From positions 1 to 41,577 of the forward strand of contig JAJPXC010000168.1 in assembly GCA_021205635.1 (NCBI GenBank): a DNA stretch of 41,577 nt, written 5' to 3'. How positions within the stretch are numbered: position 1 is the stretch's first letter; each line of letters begins with the position of its first letter. Position numbers and translations under genes: made by a program. This document shows positions 7,805 through 16,100 of this stretch, piece by piece. Source of the stretch: Bacteroidales bacterium. Lineage in GTDB: Bacteria; Bacteroidota; Bacteroidia; Bacteroidales; Muribaculaceae. The notes under the pieces are model-generated. The model searched no databases. It saw nothing but the letters and a program-made list of their open reading frames with translations, and had not been told where the DNA came from.

Positions 7805-9172
7805 TTATTTGTTTAAGGTGAACGTGTGGAGGTGATTGTAGCCCTGCTTCTTCCACATCCCTTTGTTGGCCAGACGGATGGCATATTCGGGACGGTCGTG
7901 GATCGAGGGCGCGGGGTCCTGGAGGGCAAGATACATCTCGTATTGCCCGGGCTGCATCTCGGTGGGGAGTGTGATATCTTGACTGAGGTGGGTGACTTCC
8001 CCTGGCATCCATTTGCGGATGTCGGTGTCGAGGGTGACGCGGAAGGTGCCTTTGGCTCCTTTCTTGCCCACAAACACAAGGTCGACGTCGCGATGGTTGA
8101 AGGGAGCGGCCCAACCGGTGTTCTCGATGTCGATTTCAACGTGCATCGGCTCGCCCACGCGGGGTTTCTCGGTGTAGTTGCCCTGCAAGGCGGTTAGGCG
8201 GTAGCCCAGGCGACGGTGGATCTCATCCATGAAATTCTCCATCTCCCACTTTCGCAGCACGTCCTGGTGGTAATCTTTGTTGAGGTAGCTCCAGTGGTAG
8301 GCCTCAAAGTCGCGCATAGCGTTGGGCACCTCGCAGTACTCCGACAGGGCGCAGGTCTCGCCGCCCATAGGTACGTAGCGGGATTCCCAGAGCCAGTATT
8401 GGCGGTACTCGGGCACGCAGTTGAAGGTGCCCATATCGTCGTCGGTGGCCAGGAAACAGTCGTTGTGGAACGAGATACGGCTAAGCGGCTCGGTGCGGTG
8501 GGCGGTGAGGTTGCTCAGGGTGTCGGTGTACTGGATGTTGAACGTGTTGAGCTTCACGACGGGGTAGCGCACAGCCACATAGCGATCCTCGGGCATTGCC
8601 TCCAATAGAGCATCAAGCACTTGACGGCGAGGTCCATATTGCTGGTCGTTGGGCTGGAAGATGTAGTTGTCGGTGTAGTACCACTCGCCCCAAACGCCGA
8701 TGAATCCGGCCTCGAGCAGGGCTATCACGTCAGCGTTGTCGCGCAAAATGGGGGTAAGCTGCTCGATGTGGCGCTTGGTGATCTCCCAGGGCGCATCCCA
8801 GGGCTTGTCGGCCTCGGAATAGGTGTAGCAGAATCGCAGCACAGCCTTCATGCCGGCGCGGCGGATAAGGCGAAGGTTGCGGCTGATGCGCTTGAGGTAG
8901 GACGACGAGATCTCCTTGTCGCGGAAATCGCGCATCACGTAGACGGTGAAGATCAGGCTCATTCCGTCGGCGCGCAGGGCCTCGAGATCATCGAGGGTTA
9001 GCTCCTCGTTGCGGTCGGAGTAGAACTCGTGGTGGGTGAACATTCCGCGCTCGGGGTTGATGATATTCTCGTCCGAGGGGGTGTAAACCACGTTCACCAG
9101 GTTGTCGGCAAAGATGTGGAGGGGGAAGCACACCGTCATTGCCACGGCGGCTGCTAATAATCTAAGTTTCAT
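7805..9172 (-). CDS. Secreted DUF4874/DUF4832 protein, short form
   Basis: A 455-residue exported paralogue of the 764-residue protein lacking the C-terminal modules and sorting tail. The signal peptide is residues 1-22 (ends PLHIFA). DUF4874 starts at INPERGMFTHHEF (about 38-50), and the DUF4832 half follows from about 225. The same acidic residues are kept: Glu154 in ALLEAGF, Glu163 in WGEWYYTDN, Asp238 in FHNDCF and Glu272 in MGGETC, along with AYHWSYLNKDYH. These are what one would expect in a glycosidase-like pocket, although the family has no activity I can name. It begins 12 bases after the GH31 stop, so the two are cotranscribed. Lacking a tail, it is probably periplasmic, whereas the long paralogue may be sent outside. 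Confidence 0.8.
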   Translation of the reverse strand: MKLRLLAAAVAMTVCFPLHIFADNLVNVVYTPSDENIINPERGMFTHHEFYSDRNEELTLDDLEALRADGMSLIFTVYVMRDFRDKEISSSYLKRISRNLRLIRRAGMKAVLRFCYTYSEADKPWDAPWEITKRHIEQLTPILRDNADVIALLEAGFIGVWGEWYYTDNYIFQPNDQQYGPRRQVLDALLEAMPEDRYVAVRYPVVKLNTFNIQYTDTLSNLTAHRTEPLSRISFHNDCFLATDDDMGTFNCVPEYRQYWLWESRYVPMGGETCALSEYCEVPNAMRDFEAYHWSYLNKDYHQDVLRKWEMENFMDEIHRRLGYRLTALQGNYTEKPRVGEPMHVEIDIENTGWAAPFNHRDVDLVFVGKKGAKGTFRVTLDTDIRKWMPGEVTHLSQDITLPTEMQPGQYEMYLALQDPAPSIHDRPEYAIRLANKGMWKKQGYNHLHTFTLNK

Positions 9173-9184
9173 AAAATCAATGGA

Positions 9185-10780
9185 TTATTTTATTTTTTCA
9201 AAGTATGGAAGACGGTCGAGTGGTACATCTATAGTATAGGTTTTGCCACCGGAGTATTTTCGGCCTTGGTCGTCGCGCCATTTTCCCTTGGGTAGCTTCA
9301 CCGAACGTGAAAGTTCAGCGGTGGCGACAGGGGCCACAAGGTATCGGTCGCCAAGCATATACTGGTCGTTTACCTCCTCAAAACCCTCGCCGGGGAAGGC
9401 GTAAGCCATGTGGCGTACGATTGGCTCACCGGTTTTGGCCGCGGCTTTTACCTGATCGAGGATATAAGGGCCAAGTTCCTCATGCCAGCGAGCGTAGCGC
9501 TTGCATATCTCGAGGTATTCGGGCTTGAGCACTCTCCAGGGAGCCACCGAGAATTGCATCATCGGCATCATAGAGTGGATTTGGCACGAGCGCACAATCA
9601 ATGCGGGGTCGAACGACTCAGTGTCAACGCCTTGAAAACTGGTGTACTCGCCGCCACCGATCATATCGGGGCAGGTGTAGGCGTGGCCAATCAATCCGGC
9701 GGAGATCATCGCGGGCACAAGGTTGCCAACTCCCTCCCAGGAATATTTCTTGTCGCCAAGACGTTGCACCAATCCTCGGTTGCCCATCTTCCAGCAGGCG
9801 CGAAGCTCGTGGTAAGGGAATTCGGAGGCAAGTTGTGCCCACAGCTCGGTTTGGAGCGGCCCATAGGATTTGCCGTCCATCACGTCAACTTCCTCAGCCA
9901 TATAGAATTGCGGGTCGCCACCGTCGAATTTGAAACCGTCGATGCCGTAGTCGCGTTGCATCCCGGTGAGTTTCCCCTTAAGGTAAGAGTAAGCCTGTGG
10001 GTTGCTGAGGTCGAAGGCGGCGGAATGCCCGTTCCACCAAGGGATTACGGCCATGTCCTTCTTTCCTTTTTGCTTCACAAGATAGCCCAACTTGTTGAGG
10101 TCGCGGGCCTCCTTGCTGTCGGGCGACACAAAAGGACTCACCCACAGCATCACTTTGAAACCGAGCTCGTGGAGCGTGTCGACCATCTCCTTGGGCGAGG
10201 GGAAGAGGTCGGGGCGGAAAGCGTAGACGCCGTAATCCTTCTGCCAATTGTCGTCGATCATCAGCACGCCCGGGGTGAAGCCATGGTCGATTATCGAACG
10301 GGCGTAACGGAGCACATCGGCTTGGTTCTGGTCGTAAACCAATTCGATCCAAGTGTTGAAAATCGGACGGTCGAAGAAGATCTCGGGAGGGGTGTTGTCC
10401 GAGGCGGGAAAGTGAGCAGCTGAGGCGGCGAGGTAAGCGTCGCGCAGTGTGGCACCTGCGGCTTGCTCCACGGCCACTGCGCTGTCACAATCGTTGGTCC
10501 AAAGGCCTTGATCGTCCATCGACAGGGTGAACGGCGCACCGGTCCACACATAGCGGCCCCGGGACGAGAGCAACAGCGGTGAGGTCTGGTTGTTGAAATT
10601 CTCCACTTTCAGGTCGTAACGGGCCGTGTCGGGTCGCAGCGGTGAGAGCGGGCCGAGGTCGGTGGCCGCGCCATACCATTGCTCACCCTCCAACAGGGGA
10701 ATGTTGCAATCGGCGGCGTCTGTCGCCAATGTGGCGACACCCAGGATTAAAATCGGGGCAAGGGATTTTATTAAGGTCAT
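9185..10780 (-). CDS. Glycoside hydrolase family 31 enzyme
   Basis: A 531-residue exported alpha-glycosidase of family GH31. Residues 1-22 are a signal peptide (MTLIKSLAPILILGVATLAT start). The catalytic barrel is clear: FNTWIELVYDQNQ, GVLMIDDNWQ, LGFKVMLWVSPF, the nucleophile motif IDGFKFDGGD (Asp286) and the acid/base motif CPDMIGGGEY (Asp372), then SVAPWR. DGFKFD with CPDMIGG is typical of the MYORG-like branch, where alpha-galactosidase activity is known, rather than of classical alpha-glucosidases. It is short for GH31, with little beyond the barrel. A longer open frame reaches 11050 but runs inside the HTCS gene. I start at the ATG at 10780, which overlaps the HTCS stop as ATGA and yields a proper signal peptide. 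It likely trims oligosaccharides imported by the SusC/D system. Confidence 0.9.
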   Translation of the reverse strand: MTLIKSLAPILILGVATLATDAADCNIPLLEGEQWYGAATDLGPLSPLRPDTARYDLKVENFNNQTSPLLLSSRGRYVWTGAPFTLSMDDQGLWTNDCDSAVAVEQAAGATLRDAYLAASAAHFPASDNTPPEIFFDRPIFNTWIELVYDQNQADVLRYARSIIDHGFTPGVLMIDDNWQKDYGVYAFRPDLFPSPKEMVDTLHELGFKVMLWVSPFVSPDSKEARDLNKLGYLVKQKGKKDMAVIPWWNGHSAAFDLSNPQAYSYLKGKLTGMQRDYGIDGFKFDGGDPQFYMAEEVDVMDGKSYGPLQTELWAQLASEFPYHELRACWKMGNRGLVQRLGDKKYSWEGVGNLVPAMISAGLIGHAYTCPDMIGGGEYTSFQGVDTESFDPALIVRSCQIHSMMPMMQFSVAPWRVLKPEYLEICKRYARWHEELGPYILDQVKAAAKTGEPIVRHMAYAFPGEGFEEVNDQYMLGDRYLVAPVATAELSRSVKLPKGKWRDDQGRKYSGGKTYTIDVPLDRLPYFEKIK

Positions 10781-13700
10781 TGTTGTGTCGTGGTATTTTT
10801 TTGTTTGGAATGTTGCTTGATGTAGTCGGAGGGGGTGATGCCGTATTGCTCCTTGAAGGCGCGAGTGAAGTAAGGGTTGGAGTCCATACCCACGGCAATT
10901 CCCACCTCGGCGATGGTCATGTCGGTGGAGAGAAGCAAGTGGGCTGCGCGATTGAGGCGCAGTTTCCTCACGTAGGTACCCAGGGTCATGCCGGTCATCT
11001 CCTTGACGAAGGAGTAGAGGCGCGTACGGTTGATGCCTAATTCTCGCCACATCATGTCGACGGTGAAGTCCTCATTGGTGAGGTTCTCGATTACCAGTGA
11101 GCGCAGTTTCTCGAACATCTGCTTCTGCTTTTCGTCGAGGATGGCCTGACGGGTGATTTCGGGTTGGCCTTCATCGGCTTGGTTCCCGGAGATGGGAGCC
11201 GACAGCAGTCGGCGCGACCGTGCGAGCAGATTCTTCACCGTGGCACGGAGAATACGCGGGTTGAACGGCTTGGCGACGTAAGCGTCGGCTCCCGATTCGA
11301 GGCCTTCGATGCGATTTTCGTCGAGCGCCATCGCGGTAAGCAGGATTACCGGGATATGGCAGGTGCGTAGATTGGATTTCAACGTGCGGCACAGCTCGAA
11401 TCCATCGGTGCCAGGCATCATCACATCCGATATGATCAAGTCGGGTAGCGCCTTGCGGCATGCGTCCAGCGCTTGTTGGGCGTTCTCGGCAAGGGTGATG
11501 TGGTAAGAGCCGGAAAAGTACTCGCTGAGCATTTGCAGGATCTCGCGGTTGTCGTCAACGATTAGTAGCGACGAGGCATCATCTGATGCGGTGTCGGTGA
11601 GGTCGGATTTCTCCTCTTGCTCAAATTCCACAGCATAATCGGTAAGGTAGCTCTTCACGGCGAACGAACTGCGATCCACCTTCTGCTCGGGGGTGAGGTA
11701 GTTGTAGGTCATTGGCAGGAAAATCACCATCTCGGTGCCCTCGCCTTCGCGCGATCTTACGGTGATGCCACCGTGATGGAGAGCCAAGAGCGAGGATACC
11801 AAGGATAAGCCAATGCCGCTGCCAGTGGTTGATCCAGTTTTCACGCCTCCGCGACGCAGGCGGTCGAAAATCGTGGGTAGAGCCTGGGCGTCAATGCCCA
11901 TGCCAGTGTCCTTCACTCGGATTATAAGCTGCTGTCCCGGAATCAGATTTTGATATATCGAGTAGCTGTCGGCGAAAGCAGGCGTCACCGAGGAGTACAA
12001 TCCCGTGGATACCGTCACATCGATGCGACCCCCAGCCTGGGTGTAGTGGATGCTGTTGGCGAGCACATTGGAAACTATCTTGGAGAAATGCTCGCAGTCG
12101 ACCCACATCTCTATCTCCTGCTCGGGCATCGTCAAGGCCATGTTCACGCCGGCCTCGTGGGCCCAGGCGTCAAACTCGTCAACGATTGTGCGCATCACCG
12201 AATTAATGGAGGTCAACGAGGCCTGGATCTTGGCCGCTTTCATGTCGGCGCGATGGAAGTCGAGAAGCTCGTTCACCATGTTGGACATGGCTCCCGTATT
12301 GCGTGCTAATACCTTCACATAGCGATTGGATGCCATTGCGTCGTCCTCGCTCAGCTCCGACACGGCATGGCGCATCAGCGTCAAAGGGGTGCGGAACTCA
12401 TGCGACACGTCGGTGAAGAATTGCATCTTCATGTCCATCAGCTCGCGGGTCTGCTGCTCTTTCTTGTTGCGCAGTGCCATTTCGGCCTTCATGCGGTTGA
12501 TACGGTTGAGGTAGCGCATCAGCACGAACACTATGGCAGCCACAATCAGGGCGTAGATCACCAGTGCCCACCAGCTGAGCCACCAGGGAGCGTGGGAAAC
12601 CACCTTGATCGAGGTGCAATTGCCGCTCCAGCTGCCGCCGTGGCCAGCCTCGATCTCGAGGATGTAGGAGCCGAAGGGTAGCTTTAGGTACTCGGCCGAA
12701 GGGCTGGCGCCAGTCTCCACATATCGCCAATCGTCGTCGTAGCCCTTTAATCGGTAACGGTAGGACACTTGCCACGTCTGTCCGTAAGAGAGGGTGCTGA
12801 AGTCGATAGCAAAACTGTTCTCGGGGTAATCGAGGTCGATTTGCTTGCAGCCGATAAGGTCGTAGCGAGGCTTCTCGCCGGGTATGAGCAAGCGGGTGAT
12901 CACCACGTCCGTGCCAGCTTGCGACTGTCCTCCCTGGGCAGGTACAAAACGGTTAAGGCCGTATTCGCCACCAAACCACATCACCCCGGCTGAATCGACT
13001 GCCGACGAGGAGGTGCCGAAGGCGCGTCCCTGCAGGCCATCCTCGAGGGTGAAGTTGCGGAAACGCTCGGTGGCCGGGTTGAAACAGCTGATACCAGGAC
13101 CGGCGCACCACACGCGGCCTAACCGATCGACCTGGATACTCTCCACGTCGCCCGACATCGCTCCCTGAGCCTTGCCGTAGCTGGCAACCTCGGCCTTGGA
13201 GCCGGGAGCGCCGAATTTCACAAGGTTCAAGCCGTCGCCCATGGAGCCTACCCAATAGCTCGACGGCTGCTGGGCCTTGGCGATGGGCCAAAGGAAATTG
13301 GAGCTGAGATCCGGGTTGTCCTCCACGGTGAGATGGTCGACGCGGCTCACGTTGCCCTTGTCGTCGAGCACCACACGGTTGATCCCCAACACCGAGGTTA
13401 CAATCAGCTCGTTGGCCTCGATGTCGCTACATATATTGTGCAAGCGGTTGGTGGTGAGAGGATAAGTACTAGTTGTGGTGAGCGACATCACCGGGGTGAG
13501 GTGCCCGCCATCGGTAATCTGGAAGCATTCCAAGCCCTCGTAGCTCGCGGCCCACAGGCGGTTGAAGCGGTCGCGGGCCAGCGAGAAGATGTAGCCCCCG
13601 CGAGGGGTCTCGATCGTCTGGAACACGTGGCCGTTACGCTTGTCGATCACGTGGATATTGTTGGAGCCTGAGGCGTAGAGGTAGTTGTCGTCGCTCTCGA

Positions 13701-14934
13701 TGGCGGTGACGTAGGAGTAGTTGTGGCTATTAAGTGCCCAATTCCAGTTGGCCACGCCTGTCGAAGCGTCGATACGGCCAATTCCACCGAATTTCTGGGA
13801 GGTGAAAATAGCGTTGGTTGAGGGGTCGTAGTGGAGCGAGGTCACAAACTCGTTGTGACGGATCGTGTCAAACGTCTGTCCGGCGCTTATAGCGTAGGAG
13901 ATGCCGGATCCCCAGCCGCTTACCCACAGCGTGGAGTTGCGGTCGGCGTAGATACCGTTGATGTCGGACCCTACCGAGGTAATGTCGGTGGCATCGTGGC
14001 GCATCACGCTTAACACTTGCGCCGATTCGGGATCGAGATGCGACACGCCGTCGGGCGCGCTCACATACACTCCTTGAGGCGTCGCCACCATGCCGTTGAC
14101 GGTCCAAGTGGTGGAGACGGGAGTTGAGGCGGTGAACGACAGCGAGCCGTCGTCCTCGATACGGTATCGCTTCACCTCCTTAGCGGTAGCCACCCACAAC
14201 GCGCCCTTGGAGGCGAGCATCGCGCGGACACCGTCGCCCGACACGTTGCGCAGGTTGGCCACGAACGTGTTGGCCGATGAAGCGGGGTTGAAAGAATAAA
14301 CGTCGATATTGGGGTTACCTGCTATCCAGGTGTGGCCTGCCGAGTCGCTTGCCACGGTGGGATCGGTGCTTACCGTTGAATAGGGATCAGCGATCCATGA
14401 TAGCGTGGGGGAATCGGCTACCGAAAGCCGTGCGAGCCTTACCATACCGCGGGAGATGAGCCAGACGGTGCCCTCGGTAGGGCCAGCCTCGATCTTCTGC
14501 ACAGCCTCAAGAGCCTCTTTGTTGGCTTCCGTGGCTTGGATGGGCAGATAGCGCATCGAGCGCATGTCGAAAGCTCGGAGTCCCTTCTCGCAGGTGAACC
14601 ACAGGATGCGGTCGACGGGCAGCAGCGATATCACGCGGTTGACGTACACCTGGTCGGTAGGATCCTCGGTGTAGCGGAACGACTCGAGGCGATAGCCGTC
14701 GTAACGGTTGATGCCACGATGCGTGCCGATCCACAGGAAGCCTTGTTGGTCCTGCGTTATACATGTCACGTTGTCATGAAGCAACCCATCACCCCTGAGC
14801 AGGTGGCGGAAGCTCAGGTTGCCGCCCTCGCTTTCGGCCAAGGCCACCGGTGTCGCCATCAGCGCGATAGCAATTACAGTAACCAGCGTGAGAATCCGTT
14901 TTACGAGCGCGTAAGATGATGAGTTGGCTTTCAT
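10777..14934 (-). CDS. Hybrid two-component system regulator (HTCS) of the PUL
   Basis: A 1385-residue fusion of sensor, kinase and DNA-binding response regulator. After a signal/anchor (about 1-33) comes a periplasmic region of two-component-regulator propeller blades (repeated LWIGT, LWVAT, LWVSGWG-type motifs) and a Y_Y_Y domain at about 730-785. A membrane helix follows (WWALVIYALIVAAIVFVLM). The cytoplasmic part has HisKA with SHEFRTPLTL, HATPase with NVLANSIHY, DTGMGID and GSGIGLSLV, a receiver with LIVDDN, phosphoacceptor Asp in DLIISDVMMPGTDG and conserved Lys in AKPFNP, then an AraC helix-turn-helix (TIAEVGIAVGMDSNPYFTRAFK). All catalytic residues are present. Such proteins bind a glycan fragment in the periplasm and activate their own PUL. 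Unusually it sits inside the operon, 56 bases after the glycan-binding lipoprotein and overlapping GH31 by 4 bases. Confidence 0.95.
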   Translation of the reverse strand: MKANSSSYALVKRILTLVTVIAIALMATPVALAESEGGNLSFRHLLRGDGLLHDNVTCITQDQQGFLWIGTHRGINRYDGYRLESFRYTEDPTDQVYVNRVISLLPVDRILWFTCEKGLRAFDMRSMRYLPIQATEANKEALEAVQKIEAGPTEGTVWLISRGMVRLARLSVADSPTLSWIADPYSTVSTDPTVASDSAGHTWIAGNPNIDVYSFNPASSANTFVANLRNVSGDGVRAMLASKGALWVATAKEVKRYRIEDDGSLSFTASTPVSTTWTVNGMVATPQGVYVSAPDGVSHLDPESAQVLSVMRHDATDITSVGSDINGIYADRNSTLWVSGWGSGISYAISAGQTFDTIRHNEFVTSLHYDPSTNAIFTSQKFGGIGRIDASTGVANWNWALNSHNYSYVTAIESDDNYLYASGSNNIHVIDKRNGHVFQTIETPRGGYIFSLARDRFNRLWAASYEGLECFQITDGGHLTPVMSLTTTSTYPLTTNRLHNICSDIEANELIVTSVLGINRVVLDDKGNVSRVDHLTVEDNPDLSSNFLWPIAKAQQPSSYWVGSMGDGLNLVKFGAPGSKAEVASYGKAQGAMSGDVESIQVDRLGRVWCAGPGISCFNPATERFRNFTLEDGLQGRAFGTSSSAVDSAGVMWFGGEYGLNRFVPAQGGQSQAGTDVVITRLLIPGEKPRYDLIGCKQIDLDYPENSFAIDFSTLSYGQTWQVSYRYRLKGYDDDWRYVETGASPSAEYLKLPFGSYILEIEAGHGGSWSGNCTSIKVVSHAPWWLSWWALVIYALIVAAIVFVLMRYLNRINRMKAEMALRNKKEQQTRELMDMKMQFFTDVSHEFRTPLTLMRHAVSELSEDDAMASNRYVKVLARNTGAMSNMVNELLDFHRADMKAAKIQASLTSINSVMRTIVDEFDAWAHEAGVNMALTMPEQEIEMWVDCEHFSKIVSNVLANSIHYTQAGGRIDVTVSTGLYSSVTPAFADSYSIYQNLIPGQQLIIRVKDTGMGIDAQALPTIFDRLRRGGVKTGSTTGSGIGLSLVSSLLALHHGGITVRSREGEGTEMVIFLPMTYNYLTPEQKVDRSSFAVKSYLTDYAVEFEQEEKSDLTDTASDDASSLLIVDDNREILQMLSEYFSGSYHITLAENAQQALDACRKALPDLIISDVMMPGTDGFELCRTLKSNLRTCHIPVILLTAMALDENRIEGLESGADAYVAKPFNPRILRATVKNLLARSRRLLSAPISGNQADEGQPEITRQAILDEKQKQMFEKLRSLVIENLTNEDFTVDMMWRELGINRTRLYSFVKEMTGMTLGTYVRKLRLNRAAHLLLSTDMTIAEVGIAVGMDSNPYFTRAFKEQYGITPSDYIKQHSKQKNTTTQQ

Positions 14935-14990
14935 GGACAGCGATTTTTAATTAATCTAAAACCTAAAACATGTTTAACCCTAAAATCAAG

Positions 14991-16079
14991 CTAATTAACC
15001 TTGATATCTATTGTGCGAATTACTCGCTTGATGTCATATTCATTGGCACCGGTGGCGTTCACGCGGTCGTTGGTGTAGCTGGCGCCCTGCACTTTGTCGC
15101 CAACGGTTGTACCGATCACCACGATGGTGTATTCGCCTGGAGTGTTGTAGGTGTGGGTATAAGTTGCCGTACCCGGGCCGTTGTTCAGCGTGATTGTTTC
15201 GCCCGTGTCAAATGCCACGTAGTCGTAGTCGCCAAACTGCACATAATCCACATAAATGTTGCCCACGTAGCCGATAGAGCCTGATGCCACGAAGAGAATC
15301 TGGGCGTAGTTGATGGTCTCCATCTCCAGGCCGGTGCCGGTTTGCCACTCGCTTACCACTCGCGACAAGTCGACGGTGTACTCGCTCCACGAGGTGGAGG
15401 GTTGCCAGTAGATGTCCCACACGGTGTTGTCGTTGAACACCACCTCGTCGCTGCCAGCGGCTTTGCCAGCCAAGCGCACTACCACGCCGAAAGTGGTAAT
15501 GTCGGCCGACTGGGCGCCGGTGTAGATATCCTCCAGGTAGTCGTGGTCGAAGCGCATGCGCAGGGTAAGGTTGGTGTTGGAGCCGATCTTGGAATTGAGG
15601 TTGACGCGCAGGGCCTGATACCACCAGTCGGGATGGGTGGAGGTAATTTGCAGCATCTTGCCGCCGGTGTCGGGGTTGTTGACGATCTCAGCTTCCGAGC
15701 CCATGAGGTTATCGCCCGAGTTGGCATTAACTACCTCGATGTAGCCGCAGCCTATAGTGGTGGCGCCCACGGTGGCGTCGCTGAAGTCGTATTCGAGGGG
15801 TATTACCGAGTCGTCGACAGGGCGATACACGTTGTTGAGCAGATCGTCCTCGGTTTTTCCGGCGAGGATATATGCGGCGCTGTTGAAGTAGTTGTTGCCC
15901 TCTTCGCCGTTGTAGATGGCGATACCGTCGAGGTTGTGCTTGATGGTGAGGGTAACGGTCTGGCCAGCGTTGATCTCGGTGGCATCGACCGTGACCGTCA
16001 GCACGGGGTCGGGAGCGTCGTGGCTGCACGACCATGCGACGAGCGCCAAAGCTGGTATGATGAATATTCGGATGTTCAT
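14991..16079 (-). CDS. Surface glycan-binding lipoprotein (SGBP-like)
   Basis: A 362-residue lipoprotein with a lipobox ending at Cys18 (LVAWSCSHDAPDP). Residues about 27-70 look like a PKD/Ig-type domain (VTVDATEINAGQTVTLTI), followed by a beta-rich region with exposed aromatic segments (STHPDWWYQALRVNLN, WDIYWQPSTSWSEYTVDLS) and a second Ig-like tail (YTHTYNTPGEYTIVVIGTTV). Position directly after susD (21 bases) is where SusE/SusF-type surface glycan-binding proteins lie, and the domain plan fits one. It would sit on the outer leaflet and help SusD gather the polysaccharide. No family with a known ligand is recognised, so specificity is open. Confidence 0.8.
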   Translation of the reverse strand: MNIRIFIIPALALVAWSCSHDAPDPVLTVTVDATEINAGQTVTLTIKHNLDGIAIYNGEEGNNYFNSAAYILAGKTEDDLLNNVYRPVDDSVIPLEYDFSDATVGATTIGCGYIEVVNANSGDNLMGSEAEIVNNPDTGGKMLQITSTHPDWWYQALRVNLNSKIGSNTNLTLRMRFDHDYLEDIYTGAQSADITTFGVVVRLAGKAAGSDEVVFNDNTVWDIYWQPSTSWSEYTVDLSRVVSEWQTGTGLEMETINYAQILFVASGSIGYVGNIYVDYVQFGDYDYVAFDTGETITLNNGPGTATYTHTYNTPGEYTIVVIGTTVGDKVQGASYTNDRVNATGANEYDIKRVIRTIDIKVN

Positions 16080-16100
16080 TTTGGATGCTATTATAGGAGA

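Noticed and set aside
9410..10423. 337-codon plus-strand frame over GH31
   Set aside because: Antisense to the catalytic region of GH31, whose active-site motifs are intact in the sense frame.
10781..11050. N-terminal extension of GH31 to 11050
   Set aside because: It lies inside the HTCS DNA-binding domain in another frame and would bury the signal peptide. The ATGA overlap at 10777-10780 is the natural start.
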